A DNA stretch of 64,000 nucleotides from Pseudomonas sp. FP453 (GTDB lineage Bacteria; Pseudomonadota; Gammaproteobacteria; Pseudomonadales; Pseudomonadaceae), in contig NZ_CP117435.1 of assembly GCF_030687495.1 (NCBI RefSeq), forward strand, positions 4,282,501 to 4,346,500, given 5' to 3'. How positions within the stretch are numbered: position 1 is the first letter of the stretch; each line of letters starts with the position of its first letter. The notes below the pieces were generated by a model. That model saw only the letters and a list, made by a program, of their open reading frames with translations. It ran no database searches and was not told the DNA's origin. Positions 9,594 through 17,895 of this stretch are shown here, piece by piece. The position numbers were made by a program, and so were the translations under genes.

Positions 9594-10030
9594 TTCCTTC
9601 GTTCATTACAAAAACAAAAACAGACAGGGAACACCGACATGCACGCCATTCACCCGGGGCCGGCCACAAGCCGTGCCCCATTCTCGCCCCACGCGCTCTT
9701 TAACAGCGCACTTGAGCCAAGGCTTTGGAGCCAGTATTCTCCGCGCCCGCTCGAATCGACTCAAAAAAAAACAGCGAATGTAAAAGCTGACTGCAAGGCC
9801 AACTTATCCCGGCCTAATGTCTGCTGCCAAAGTGCGCAAACGTCCTCTGAATTCGACTGCATCTCATGCAGCCGACGGGGATTTTTTGGCTTTTTAAACA
9901 CCTTGGCGCAGCTCTTGCTAAAAGCATTAAAGCTGACCGAACAGACGATTTTTGCAGCGAACCAAAAGGCGCCACACCAGAGCGCCTGCGTAGAAGAAAA
10001 ACCACAAAACTTTAACTCGGGAGCAACCGA
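9594..10030. other. 437-base leader region of the Tsx-like gene
   Basis: No coding signal is convincing here. The stretch is AT-richer than its neighbours. It contains a perfect CTGCAT-CTC-ATGCAG palindrome (9857-9871), T-rich tracts at 9881-9897, a sigma-54-like promoter (9903-9919) and a GGCGCC...GGCGCT-like hairpin near 9968-9988. I saw no clear terminator for the permease. Confidence 0.6.
9903..9919 (+). promoter_or_regulatory. Candidate sigma-54 promoter for the Tsx-like gene
   Basis: TTGGCGCAGCTCTTGCT matches the YTGGCACGrNNNTTGCW consensus at all but two positions, with exact GG-GC spacing. Transcription would begin near 9930, leaving a leader of about 100 bases. A perfect 6-base-arm palindrome lies about 40 bases upstream and could be an activator site. 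Confidence 0.6.
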
Positions 10031-10816
10031 ATGAAACCTATGTTCAAAGGCCTGATGCTGGCGGGATCCCTGCTGGCCGGTGGCCAAGCCGTGGCCGGTG
10101 ACCTGCTGCAATGGCAAAACAACAGCCTGACCTACTTGTGGGGCAAGAACTTCACCGTCAACCCGCAGATCCAGCAAACCGTCACGTTCGAACATGCCGA
10201 TGCCTGGAAGTACGGCGACAACTTCCTGTTTGTCGACCGCATCTTTTACAACGGCAAGGAAGACGGCAACGTCGGCCCGAGTACTTACTACGGCGAAATC
10301 AGTCCACGCCTGTCGTTCGGCAAGATCTTTAATCAAGACCTGTCCTTTGGCCCGATCAAGGACGTGCTGCTGGCCTTTACTTACGAGTTCGGCGAAGGCG
10401 ACAACGAGTCGTACCTGTTCGGCCCTGGCTTTGACTTGAACGTGCCGGGCTTCGACTACTTCCAGTTGAACTTCTACCAGCGCCAGACCGAAGGCAACCG
10501 CCCGGGCGATGGCGTCTGGCAGATCACCCCGGTATGGGCCTACACCCTGCCAGTGGGCAACTCCGACATCCTGATCGATGGCTTTATGGATTGGGTGGTG
10601 GACAACGACAAGAACGCCCGTGGCACTTACCACGCCAACCTGCACTTCAACCCGCAGGTCAAATATGACCTGGGCAAGGCGATGAACTGGGGCGCGAAGC
10701 AGTTGTATGTCGGTTTTGAATACGACTACTGGAAGAACAAGTACGGGATCGAAGATTCCGGTGCATTCAAGACCAACCAGGACACGGCGAGCTTCCTGGT
10801 CAAGTACCACTTCTAA
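10031..10816 (+). CDS. Tsx-family nucleoside-specific outer-membrane channel
   Basis: A 261-residue outer-membrane protein with a signal peptide (cleavage likely after AVA, about residue 22). The beta-strand-rich mature part has alternating aromatic residues and ends in a C-terminal phenylalanine (VKYHF), the usual signal for beta-barrel assembly. The pattern DLLQWQNNSLTYLWGKNF is typical of the Tsx channel family. It follows the urate permease, so a role in purine or nucleoside uptake across the outer membrane is likely but inferred. It has its own upstream control region with a sigma-54-like promoter. Confidence 0.85.
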   Translation: MKPMFKGLMLAGSLLAGGQAVAGDLLQWQNNSLTYLWGKNFTVNPQIQQTVTFEHADAWKYGDNFLFVDRIFYNGKEDGNVGPSTYYGEISPRLSFGKIFNQDLSFGPIKDVLLAFTYEFGEGDNESYLFGPGFDLNVPGFDYFQLNFYQRQTEGNRPGDGVWQITPVWAYTLPVGNSDILIDGFMDWVVDNDKNARGTYHANLHFNPQVKYDLGKAMNWGAKQLYVGFEYDYWKNKYGIEDSGAFKTNQDTASFLVKYHF

Positions 10817-10834
10817 CGAGCGCTGCTAGTCTCC

Positions 10835-10922
10835 TGTGGGAGCTGGCTTGCCTGCGATAGCCATCTGTCTGTGCCAAATGTGTTGGCTGGCACACCGCTA
10901 TCGCAGGCAAGCCAGCTCCCAC
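10835..10922. repeat. REP inverted pair, copy 3
   Basis: Two inverted GTGGGAGCTGGCTTGCCTGC units around a spacer lie between the converging Tsx-like and patatin genes. Confidence 0.9.
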
Positions 10923-10930
10923 ATTCAGAT

Positions 10931-12073
10931 CTATTCAAGGCCGAGAAATCGGGTGATTTCGTCGCGCTTGGCCAACGCATCCCGCCGCCCCAACTCGATC
11001 AACTCGCTGCAATACCCCGCCTCGAACAGCAAGTAACTCAACACCCCCGCCCCGCTCGTCTTGGTTGCCCCTGGCCCACGCAAGAACAGGCGCAACGCTG
11101 CCGGCAATTCCTGGCGATGCCGTGCCGCGATCTCGTCGATGGGCTGGCTCGGCGCAATCACCAGCACTTCCACCGGCGCCAGGCCACGGGCCGCGCTGTC
11201 GGCCGGCTGGAAATGGCTGAACTGGTTGAGGCGTTCCAGCAACTCGATATCACTTTCCAGGCTGTCAATGAACGTGCTGTTGAGCATATGCCCGCCGATC
11301 TGCGCCAGGGTCGGCTCCTGGCCGGTGAACGTGCGCTGCACAGCCGGCTCATTGCCACGGGGGTTGCCGCTGACGCCCACCACCAGCACCCGACTGGCAC
11401 CCAGGTGCAGGGCCGGGCTGATGGGCGCGGATTGCCGCACGGCGCCATCACCGAAGTATTCGTGGTCGAGTTTCACCGGGGCGAACAGCAACGGGATCGC
11501 CGAGCTGGCCAGCAGGTGCTCAACGGAGAGTTGCGTCGGTACGCCGATACGCCGATGGCGCAACCAGGCGTCGATGGTGCCGCCGCCCTGGTAGAAGGTC
11601 ACCGCCTGTCCGGACTCATAGCCAAAGGCCGTCACCGCGACCGCATGCAGGTGCTTGTTACGGATGGCCTCGTCGATGCCGTCCAGGTGCAGCTTGTCCT
11701 TGAGCAACGCCTTCAGCGGTGTGCTGTTGAGCAGCGCCACCGGCATTTGCGAGCCCAGCCCGAGCAAACTGTGAATAAAGAAGCGACTCGCCTGGCGAAT
11801 CACCCCCGGCCAATCACTGCGTAGCACCAGATGACTGCGAAAGCCCTGCCAGAAGGCCGTAAGGCGCTGGATCGCCGCAGTGAAATCCGTGGCACCGCTG
11901 GCCAGGCTGACGGCATTGATCGCGCCGGCCGAGGTGCCGACGATCACCGGAAACGGGTTCGGCGCCCCTGGCGGCAATAGCTCGGCAATCGCCGCCAACA
12001 CCCCCACTTGATACGCCGCTCGCGCCCCACCGCCGGAAAGAATCAAGCCTGTAACCGGTTCAGCTGGGCGCAT
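10931..12073 (-). CDS. Patatin-like phospholipase
   Basis: A 380-residue serine acyl hydrolase of the patatin family, with no signal peptide. The oxyanion glycine loop LSGGGARAAYQVG lies near residues 11-24, the nucleophile elbow is GTSAG near residue 47, and the catalytic aspartate is in FGDGAVRQ near residue 205. The start MRPAEPVTG at 12073 is chosen because it sits close to the glycine loop as in relatives; the frame is open further upstream, but that stretch crosses a REP element. It probably hydrolyses membrane phospholipid acyl esters in the cytoplasm. It lies downstream of lpxL in the same direction, separated by a REP. Confidence 0.85.
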   Translation of the reverse strand: MRPAEPVTGLILSGGGARAAYQVGVLAAIAELLPPGAPNPFPVIVGTSAGAINAVSLASGATDFTAAIQRLTAFWQGFRSHLVLRSDWPGVIRQASRFFIHSLLGLGSQMPVALLNSTPLKALLKDKLHLDGIDEAIRNKHLHAVAVTAFGYESGQAVTFYQGGGTIDAWLRHRRIGVPTQLSVEHLLASSAIPLLFAPVKLDHEYFGDGAVRQSAPISPALHLGASRVLVVGVSGNPRGNEPAVQRTFTGQEPTLAQIGGHMLNSTFIDSLESDIELLERLNQFSHFQPADSAARGLAPVEVLVIAPSQPIDEIAARHRQELPAALRLFLRGPGATKTSGAGVLSYLLFEAGYCSELIELGRRDALAKRDEITRFLGLE

Positions 12074-12107
12074 CGCGTCACTCCATGTGGGGGAAAGGTC
12101 GGTCTTT

Positions 12108-12202
12108 TGTGGCGAGGGAGCTTGCTCCCGCTGGGCTGCGTAGCGGCCCCAAAATCTGGGGAGCGCTTCGCACTCCAGCGGGAGCAAACTCCCTCGCCAC
12201 AA
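12108..12202. repeat. Second-type REP inverted pair (GTGGCGAGGGAGCTTGCTCC family)
   Basis: Inverted units GTGGCGAGGGAGCTTGCTCC and GGAGCAAACTCCCTCGCCAC flank GC-rich inner repeats. The same element recurs at 63272-63373. It differs from the common REP used elsewhere in the window. Confidence 0.85.
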
Positions 12203-12215
12203 GTGTTCGTCTGTT

Positions 12216-13151
12216 TTATCGGCGGCGTTTTTCGTACAGCTTGGGCTCACCCGGTGGCCGGCTCTTGAAGCGGCGGTGGGTCCACAGGTACTGCTCGGGG
12301 CATTGGCGTACCGAGGCTTCGACCCACTGGTTGATGCGCAGGCAGTCGGCCTCATCACTTTCGCCCGGGAAGTCGGTCAACGGCGGATGGATCACCAGGC
12401 GGTAACCGCTGCCGTCGGCCAGGCGCTCCTGGGTGAACGGCACCACCAGTGCCTTGCCCAACTTGGCGAATTTGCTGGTGGCCGGCACCGTGGCGGCCTG
12501 GATGCCGAACAGCGGCACGAAGATGCTCTGCTTGGCGCCGTAGTCCTGGTCCGGCGCATACCAGATCGCACGGCCGGCGCGCAGCAGCTTGAGCATGCCG
12601 CGCACGTCTTCGCGCTCGATGGCCAGGGAGTCGAGGTTGTGGCGCTCGCGGCCACGGCGCTGGATATAGTCGAACAACGGGTTGCCGTGTTCGCGGTACA
12701 TGCCATCGATGGTGTGCTTCTGCCCCAGCAACGCCGCTCCGATTTCCAGGGTGGTGAAGTGCAGGGCCATGAGGATCACGCCCTTGCCATCCAGTTGGGC
12801 CTGCTTGAGGTGCTCCAGCCCTTCGACGTGGGCCAGGCGCGCCAGGCGCTGGCGCGACCACCACCAGCTCATGGCCATCTCAAAGAAGGCGATGCCGGTG
12901 GAGGCAAAGTTTTCTTTAAGCAAATGTTTACGCTCTTTCGCGGATTTTTCCGGGAAGCACAGTTCCAGGTTTCGCGCGGCGATGCGGCGGCGTTCGCCGG
13001 CCACACGGTACATCCCCGCACCCAGCAGGCGACCAATGGTCAACAGCGCACGGTAGGGCAACTGGGTGACCAGCCACAGCAGGCCGAGCCCCAGCCATAA
13101 CAGCCAGAAACGCGGGTGAAAAAATACAGCTCGAAAACGCGGGCGATCCAT
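12216..13151 (-). CDS. lpxL: Lipid A biosynthesis lauroyl acyltransferase
   Basis: Adds a secondary laurate chain to lipid A at the inner membrane. The 311-residue protein begins MDRPRFRAVFFHPRFW and has one N-terminal membrane segment (LLWLGLGLLWLV). The catalytic motif HFTTLE, matching the H-X4-D/E acyltransferase motif, lies near residue 130. YAPDQDYGAKQSIFVPLFG is the conserved LpxL/HtrB substrate-site block. The start at 13151 fits homologues; the ATG at 13253 would overlap the minC promoter region. It is divergent from minC, an arrangement conserved in Pseudomonas. Confidence 0.92.
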   Translation of the reverse strand: MDRPRFRAVFFHPRFWLLWLGLGLLWLVTQLPYRALLTIGRLLGAGMYRVAGERRRIAARNLELCFPEKSAKERKHLLKENFASTGIAFFEMAMSWWWSRQRLARLAHVEGLEHLKQAQLDGKGVILMALHFTTLEIGAALLGQKHTIDGMYREHGNPLFDYIQRRGRERHNLDSLAIEREDVRGMLKLLRAGRAIWYAPDQDYGAKQSIFVPLFGIQAATVPATSKFAKLGKALVVPFTQERLADGSGYRLVIHPPLTDFPGESDEADCLRINQWVEASVRQCPEQYLWTHRRFKSRPPGEPKLYEKRRR

Positions 13152-13270
13152 TACAGATTCCGGTAAAGACAGGGCCGCGCATTCTACAACGGTTCGACTC
13201 GGCTTGCGGCCAGTGGATGTTCTCGTTATAAGTCTCGACACTTTTCGTGACAAGCCGCTTTATGCCGACC

Positions 13271-14008
13271 ATGAGCCAAACCGAACCGCTAGACCAAGAT
13301 CCCGTGTTCCAGCTGAAAGGCAGCATGCTCGCCATTACCGTGCTGGAACTGGCCCGCAACGACCTCGACGCCCTGGACCGCCAGCTCGCCGCCAAGGTCG
13401 CCCTGGCGCCGAACTTTTTCAATAACGCCCCGCTGGTACTGGCCCTGGACAAACTCCCGGCTGGCCAGGGCCTGATCGACCTGCCCGGCCTGATGCGCGT
13501 GTGCCGCTCCCATGGCCTGCGCACCCTGGCGATTCGTGCCAGCCGTATCGAAGACATTGCCGCGGCCATCGCCATTGAACTGCCCGTACTGCCGCCGTCC
13601 GGCGCGCGGGAGCGACCAATCGAACCATTGGTCGCTGAAGAGAAGAAAAAACCGGAAAAACCGCCGGCACCGACGATCAAGCCTACAAAGATCATCACCT
13701 CGCCCGTACGCGGCGGGCAGCAAATTTACGCCGAGGGTAGCGACCTTGTAGTGATCTCCTCGGTCAGCCCAGGGGCGGAACTTCTCGCCGATGGCAACAT
13801 CCATGTATACGGCCCGATGCGTGGCCGTGCCCTGGCCGGCATCAAGGGTGATACCAAGGCGCGGATTTTTTGCCAGCAATTGACCGCTGAGCTAGTGTCC
13901 ATCGCAGGCCGTTACAAGGTTTCCGAAGATTTGCGCCGTGATCCGCTGTGGGGGGCCGGGGTACAAGTCAGCCTGTCGGGCGATGTGTTGAACATCATCC
14001 GTCTTTAA
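13271..14008 (+). CDS. minC: Septum site-determining protein MinC
   Basis: Inhibits FtsZ assembly away from mid-cell when recruited by MinD. Of 245 residues, about 1-105 form the FtsZ-binding domain ([16 protein letters not shown]). A charged, proline-rich linker follows ([16 protein letters not shown], about 125-145). The C-terminal beta-helix (about 150-240) has [18 protein letters not shown] and [14 protein letters not shown] and binds MinD. The start at 13271 (MSQTEPLDQ) is preferred over in-frame starts at 13247 and 13262. minD follows after a 200-base gap. Confidence 0.95.
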   Translation: MSQTEPLDQDPVFQLKGSMLAITVLELARNDLDALDRQLAAKVALAPNFFNNAPLVLALDKLPAGQGLIDLPGLMRVCRSHGLRTLAIRASRIEDIAAAIAIELPVLPPSGARERPIEPLVAEEKKKPEKPPAPTIKPTKIITSPVRGGQQIYAEGSDLVVISSVSPGAELLADGNIHVYGPMRGRALAGIKGDTKARIFCQQLTAELVSIAGRYKVSEDLRRDPLWGAGVQVSLSGDVLNIIRL

Positions 14009-14171
14009 CGGATACTGCCGCATTTTCCAAGCATCTCTAGACTCTGATAGCACAGCGAAACTGGCATTACTTGTGTAGGAACATCTGAAGGTTGGCGTTT
14101 TTTCTGCGCAAACCCGTCTTTTCCCTACAAAGGCTGTCCGCCTGCGGCGAGTTCCAAGAGATGTTTTTCAG

Positions 14172-14190
14172 GGACTGAAAAGTCCTTTTT
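14172..14190 (+). terminator. Small terminator-like hairpin between minC and minD
   Basis: GGACT-GAAA-AGTCC with a stable GNRA loop is followed by TTTTTCC. It ends only about 20 bases before the minD start, next to its ribosome site. The 5-base stem is weak, so it may be an attenuator or a structure tuning translation rather than a strong terminator. Confidence 0.35.
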
Positions 14191-14208
14191 CCTTAGGGGT
14201 GAAACACC

Positions 14209-15021
14209 TTGGCCAAGATTCTCGTGGTTACATCCGGCAAGGGTGGTGTGGGTAAGACCACCACCAGCGCCGCTATCGGTACCGGCCTCGCTCTGCGCGG
14301 CCACAAGACAGTCATCGTCGACTTCGACGTCGGTTTGCGTAACCTCGACCTGATCATGGGCTGCGAACGCCGCGTGGTGTACGACTTCGTCAACGTGGTC
14401 AACGGCGAAGCCAACCTGCAACAGGCCCTGATCAAGGACAAGCGCCTTGAGAACCTGTACGTACTGGCTGCCAGCCAGACCCGCGACAAAGATGCGTTGA
14501 CCAAGGAAGGCGTAGGCAAAGTCCTCGCTGAACTGAAGGAAACCTTCGAATACGTGGTGTGCGACTCCCCGGCCGGCATCGAGACCGGTGCTCACCTGGC
14601 GATGTACTTCGCCGATGAAGCCATCGTCGTGACCAACCCGGAAGTGTCCTCGGTACGTGACTCGGACCGCATGCTCGGCCTGCTGGCCAGCAAGTCCCAG
14701 CGCGCCGAAAAGGGTGAAGACCCGATCAAGGAACACCTGCTCCTGACCCGTTACAACCCTGAGCGCGTCAGCAACGGCGAAATGCTCGGTGTTGAAGACG
14801 TGAAGGACATCCTCGCAGTGACCCTGCTGGGCGTGATCCCGGAATCCCAGGCCGTGCTGAAGGCATCCAACCAGGGCGTGCCGGTGATTCTCGATGACCA
14901 GAGCGACGCCGGCCAGGCGTACAGCGATGCGGTTGATCGCTTGCTCGGCAAGACCGTGGAACATCGCTTCCTCGATGTAAAGAAGAAGGGATTCTTCGAG
15001 CGTATCTTTGGAGGCAACTAA
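14209..15021 (+). CDS. minD: Septum site-determining ATPase MinD
   Basis: A membrane-associated ATPase that carries MinC and oscillates with MinE. Of 270 residues, the deviant Walker A motif KGGVGKTT lies near residues 11-18, with FDVGLRNLDL as the switch I region and VVCDSPAGIE as Walker B. The C-terminal amphipathic membrane-targeting helix is KKGFFERIFGG. The start codon is TTG at 14209, supported by TTAGGGGTG upstream and by the invariant MAKILVVTSGKGGVG beginning. It lies three bases before minE. Confidence 0.96.
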   Translation: MAKILVVTSGKGGVGKTTTSAAIGTGLALRGHKTVIVDFDVGLRNLDLIMGCERRVVYDFVNVVNGEANLQQALIKDKRLENLYVLAASQTRDKDALTKEGVGKVLAELKETFEYVVCDSPAGIETGAHLAMYFADEAIVVTNPEVSSVRDSDRMLGLLASKSQRAEKGEDPIKEHLLLTRYNPERVSNGEMLGVEDVKDILAVTLLGVIPESQAVLKASNQGVPVILDDQSDAGQAYSDAVDRLLGKTVEHRFLDVKKKGFFERIFGGN

Positions 15022-15024
15022 ACA

Positions 15025-15279
15025 ATGAAATTTCTCGACTTCTTTCGCGCCAACAAAAAGCCAAGTACCGCGTCGGTAGCGAAAGAGCGTCTACAGATCA
15101 TCGTGGCGCACGAACGCGGCCAACGCAGTACGCCGGACTACCTGCCAGCCTTGCAGAAGGAACTGGTCGAGGTGATCCGCAAGTACGTCAATATCGGCAA
15201 CGATGACGTGCATGTCGCCCTGGAAAACGACGGCAGCTGCTCGATTCTGGAACTCAATATCACCCTGCCTGATCGTTGA
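15025..15279 (+). CDS. minE: Cell division topological specificity factor MinE
   Basis: Stimulates MinD ATPase and drives pole-to-pole oscillation. The 84-residue protein has an N-terminal membrane-binding and anti-MinCD stretch ([23 protein letters not shown]) followed by the dimerising topological domain ([20 protein letters not shown]). Length and sequence are normal. It starts three bases after the minD stop and is co-transcribed with it. Confidence 0.96.
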   Translation: MKFLDFFRANKKPSTASVAKERLQIIVAHERGQRSTPDYLPALQKELVEVIRKYVNIGNDDVHVALENDGSCSILELNITLPDR

Positions 15280-15296
15280 TCGAACAGGCGGCCGCC

Positions 15297-15351
15297 ACGG
15301 CGGCTCGTTCATCCTGATCCCTGTTTGGGCGACGGATGGGCGAGCCGCCGT
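15297..15351. repeat. 11-base perfect inverted repeat after minE
   Basis: ACGGCGGCTCG (15297-15307) and CGAGCCGCCGT (15341-15351) are separated by 33 bases. No T run follows, so it is not a standard terminator. It fills most of the minE-rluA gap and ends 25 bases before the next start codon. Confidence 0.6.
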
Positions 15352-15375
15352 TGGCGTTTGTTACGAGGCTGTTTA

Positions 15376-16011
15376 ATGCCGCTGTCCAATATCCACATCA
15401 TTCATCAGGACGACGCTGTCCTGGTGGTGAACAAGCCGACCCTGCTGCTCTCGGTGCCTGGCCGCGCCGACGACAACAAAGACTGCCTGATCACCCGCCT
15501 GCAGGAAAACGGCTACCCCGAAGCCCGCATCGTCCATCGCCTGGACTGGGAAACCTCAGGGATCATCCTGCTGGCCCGCGATGCCGACACGCACCGCGAA
15601 CTGTCCCGCCAATTTCACGACCGTGAAACCGAAAAAGCCTACACCGCCCTGGCCTGGGGCCAACCGGAACTGGACAGCGGCAGCATCGACCTGCCCCTGC
15701 GCTACGACCCGCCCACCAAGCCGCGCCATGTGGTGGACCACGAATTCGGCAAACACGCGCTGACCTTCTGGAAAGTGCTGGAACGCTGTGGCGACTGGTG
15801 CCGTGTGGAGCTGACGCCGATTACCGGGCGTTCGCATCAACTGCGCGTGCACATGCTTTCCATCGGCCACCCGCTGTTGGGCGACGGCCTGTATGCCCAC
15901 GAACAAGCCCTGGCCGCCTGGCCACGCCTGTGCCTGCACGCGAGCATGCTCAGCTTCACCCACCCGCAAAGCGGCGAGCGTTTGCGCTTCGAGTGCCCGG
16001 CACCTTTTTGA
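15376..16011 (+). CDS. RluA-family pseudouridine synthase
   Basis: Converts specific uridines in rRNA or tRNA to pseudouridine. The 211-residue protein lacks an S4 domain, as does short RluA. The catalytic motif HRLDWETSG (aspartate near residue 57) is intact. ITGRSHQLRVHM near residue 155 is the second family signature, and CLHASMLSFTHP near the end is the third. The start MPLSNIHIIHQDD at 15376 is chosen because the upstream frame overlaps the inverted repeat. The position after minE is the same as the rluA gene of other pseudomonads. The exact target site is not provable from sequence. Confidence 0.88.
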   Translation: MPLSNIHIIHQDDAVLVVNKPTLLLSVPGRADDNKDCLITRLQENGYPEARIVHRLDWETSGIILLARDADTHRELSRQFHDRETEKAYTALAWGQPELDSGSIDLPLRYDPPTKPRHVVDHEFGKHALTFWKVLERCGDWCRVELTPITGRSHQLRVHMLSIGHPLLGDGLYAHEQALAAWPRLCLHASMLSFTHPQSGERLRFECPAPF

Positions 16012-16029
16012 CATGCAAATCCGATCAAA

Positions 16030-16117
16030 TGTGGGAGCTGGCTTGCCTGCGATAGCGGTGTATCAGCCCCACATTTTTACCTGACACACCGCTATCGCAG
16101 GCAAGCCAGCTCCCACA
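16030..16117. repeat. REP inverted pair, copy 4
   Basis: Two inverted 20-base REP units flank a spacer containing ACACCGCTATCGC. It lies between the rluA-like gene and apeB. Confidence 0.9.
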
Positions 16118-16206
16118 ATGGTTCTGTGTTTTGCTCAAGAAAGTAGCTTCGCGCCAAATTCCGAGCCAATACGGTAAACTCCGCGCATTGCTGTCTGGAG
16201 CTATTT

Positions 16207-17496
16207 ATGCGCGAAGCGTTGAATCAAGGCCTGATCGACTTCCTCAAGGCCTCCCCTACTCCTTTTCATGCCACTGCTGCCCTGGCCCAGCGCCTGGAAG
16301 CCGCGGGTTACCAGCGTCTCGACGAGCGCGAAACCTGGGCCACCGAGGCCAACGGGCGCTATTACGTGACCCGCAACGACTCCTCGATCATCGCCTTCAA
16401 GCTCGGCCGTCACTCGCCGTTGCAGGGCGGTATCCGCCTGGTCGGCGCCCACACCGACAGCCCGTGCCTGCGGGTCAAGCCCCAGCCCGAGCTGCAACGC
16501 CAGGGCTTCTGGCAGTTGGGCGTCGAAGTCTACGGCGGCGCGCTGCTGGCGCCGTGGTTTGACCGCGACCTGTCCCTGGCCGGTCGCGTGACCTTCCGCC
16601 GCGACGGCAAGGTCGAAAGCCAACTGATCGACTTCAAGCTGCCCATTGCCATCATTCCCAACCTGGCCATCCACCTGAACCGTGAAGCCAACCAGGGTTG
16701 GGCGATCAATGCGCAGACCGAGCTGCCGCCGATCCTCGCGCAATTTGCCGGCGACGAGCGCGTGGACTTCCGCGCCGTGCTTACCGAGCAGTTGGCCCGC
16801 GAACACGGGCTGAATGCCGACGTGGTGCTCGACTACGAGCTGAGTTTCTACGACACACAAAGCGCGGCGGTGATCGGCCTCAATGGCGACTTCATCGCCG
16901 GCGCGCGCCTCGACAACCTGTTGTCGTGCTACGCCGGCCTGCAAGCCTTGCTCACCAGCGAAACCGATGAAACCTGCGTGCTGGTGTGCAACGACCACGA
17001 AGAGGTCGGCTCCTGCTCGGCCTGTGGCGCCGATGGTCCGATGCTGGAACAGACCCTGCGCCGCCTGCTGCCGGAAGGGGATGAATTCGTACGAACCATT
17101 CAGAAATCCCTTCTGGTCTCTGCGGATAACGCCCACGGTGTGCACCCGAACTACGCTGAGAAGCACGACGCCAACCACGGTCCCAAGCTCAACGCCGGGC
17201 CGGTGATCAAGGTCAACAGCAACCAGCGCTACGCCACCAACAGCGAAACCGCCGGGTTCTTCCGCCACCTGTGCATGGCCGAAGAAGTGCCGGTGCAGAG
17301 CTTCGTGGTGCGCAGCGACATGGGCTGCGGCTCGACCATCGGCCCGATCACCGCCAGCCACCTGGGCGTGCGCACCGTGGACATCGGCTTGCCGACGTTT
17401 GCCATGCATTCCATTCGCGAGCTGTGCGGCAGCCATGACCTGGCGCATCTGGTGAAGGTGTTGGGGGCGTTCTACGCCAGTCGCGATCTGCCCTGA
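16207..17496 (+). CDS. apeB: M18-family aminopeptidase
   Basis: A cytosolic zinc aminopeptidase of 429 residues, a normal length for the family. Zinc-site motifs are visible in order: GAHTDSP with the histidine at residue 82, GARLDNL around 235, NDHEEVGS near 262, and a C-terminal [12 protein letters not shown]. The ATG at 16207 follows CTGGAGC. It is a single gene bounded by REP elements on both sides. Its natural peptide substrates are not known from sequence. Confidence 0.93.
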   Translation: MREALNQGLIDFLKASPTPFHATAALAQRLEAAGYQRLDERETWATEANGRYYVTRNDSSIIAFKLGRHSPLQGGIRLVGAHTDSPCLRVKPQPELQRQGFWQLGVEVYGGALLAPWFDRDLSLAGRVTFRRDGKVESQLIDFKLPIAIIPNLAIHLNREANQGWAINAQTELPPILAQFAGDERVDFRAVLTEQLAREHGLNADVVLDYELSFYDTQSAAVIGLNGDFIAGARLDNLLSCYAGLQALLTSETDETCVLVCNDHEEVGSCSACGADGPMLEQTLRRLLPEGDEFVRTIQKSLLVSADNAHGVHPNYAEKHDANHGPKLNAGPVIKVNSNQRYATNSETAGFFRHLCMAEEVPVQSFVVRSDMGCGSTIGPITASHLGVRTVDIGLPTFAMHSIRELCGSHDLAHLVKVLGAFYASRDLP

Positions 17497-17508
17497 GACC
17501 GCGGCGCG

Positions 17509-17585
17509 GCCATCGCAGGCAAGCCAGCTCCCACATTTGATTTGTGAACACATTCAAATGTGGGAGCTGGCTTGCCTGCGATGGC
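17509..17585. repeat. REP inverted pair, copy 5
   Basis: GCCATCGCAGGCAAGCCAGC and its inverted partner lie directly after the apeB stop codon, with a 33-base spacer. Confidence 0.9.
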
Positions 17586-17687
17586 GATCTCCCGAACACC
17601 CCAAGGCTATCTGACACACATCAACACCATTTCCCGCAATCCGACCTAGACTTGTCAGTATTCCCACTCCGACAAGGCCGTCGCACC

Positions 17688-17864
17688 ATGATCTCCATGT
17701 CCTCCTTCCACGCCATGCTTATCCCGATCCTGATCGGCATGATCATGCTGGCCGTGGGCTTCAACTTTCGCGACAAGCCCCTTGGCGTGTTCGGCATGTG
17801 GATCGGCATGCTGCTGATCCTCGGCACCGTGGTGTACAAAATCCTCGCCAAACTGGCCGAATGA
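17688..17864 (+). CDS. Small two-helix membrane protein
   Basis: A 58-residue protein with two hydrophobic segments, MLIPILIGMIMLAVGF (about 8-24) and GVFGMWIGMLLILGTVVY (about 33-50), separated by a short charged turn (NFRDKP). The ATG at 17688 is preceded by GACAAGGCC, a modest ribosome site. I do not recognise the family. It lies only 31 bases before the large MscS-type channel gene and is read in the same direction, so the two may be co-transcribed and act together, but this is inference. Confidence 0.7.
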   Translation: MISMSSFHAMLIPILIGMIMLAVGFNFRDKPLGVFGMWIGMLLILGTVVYKILAKLAE

Positions 17865-17895
17865 CCCCTGCCCTCGTACACTCGGTCAACCCGTC

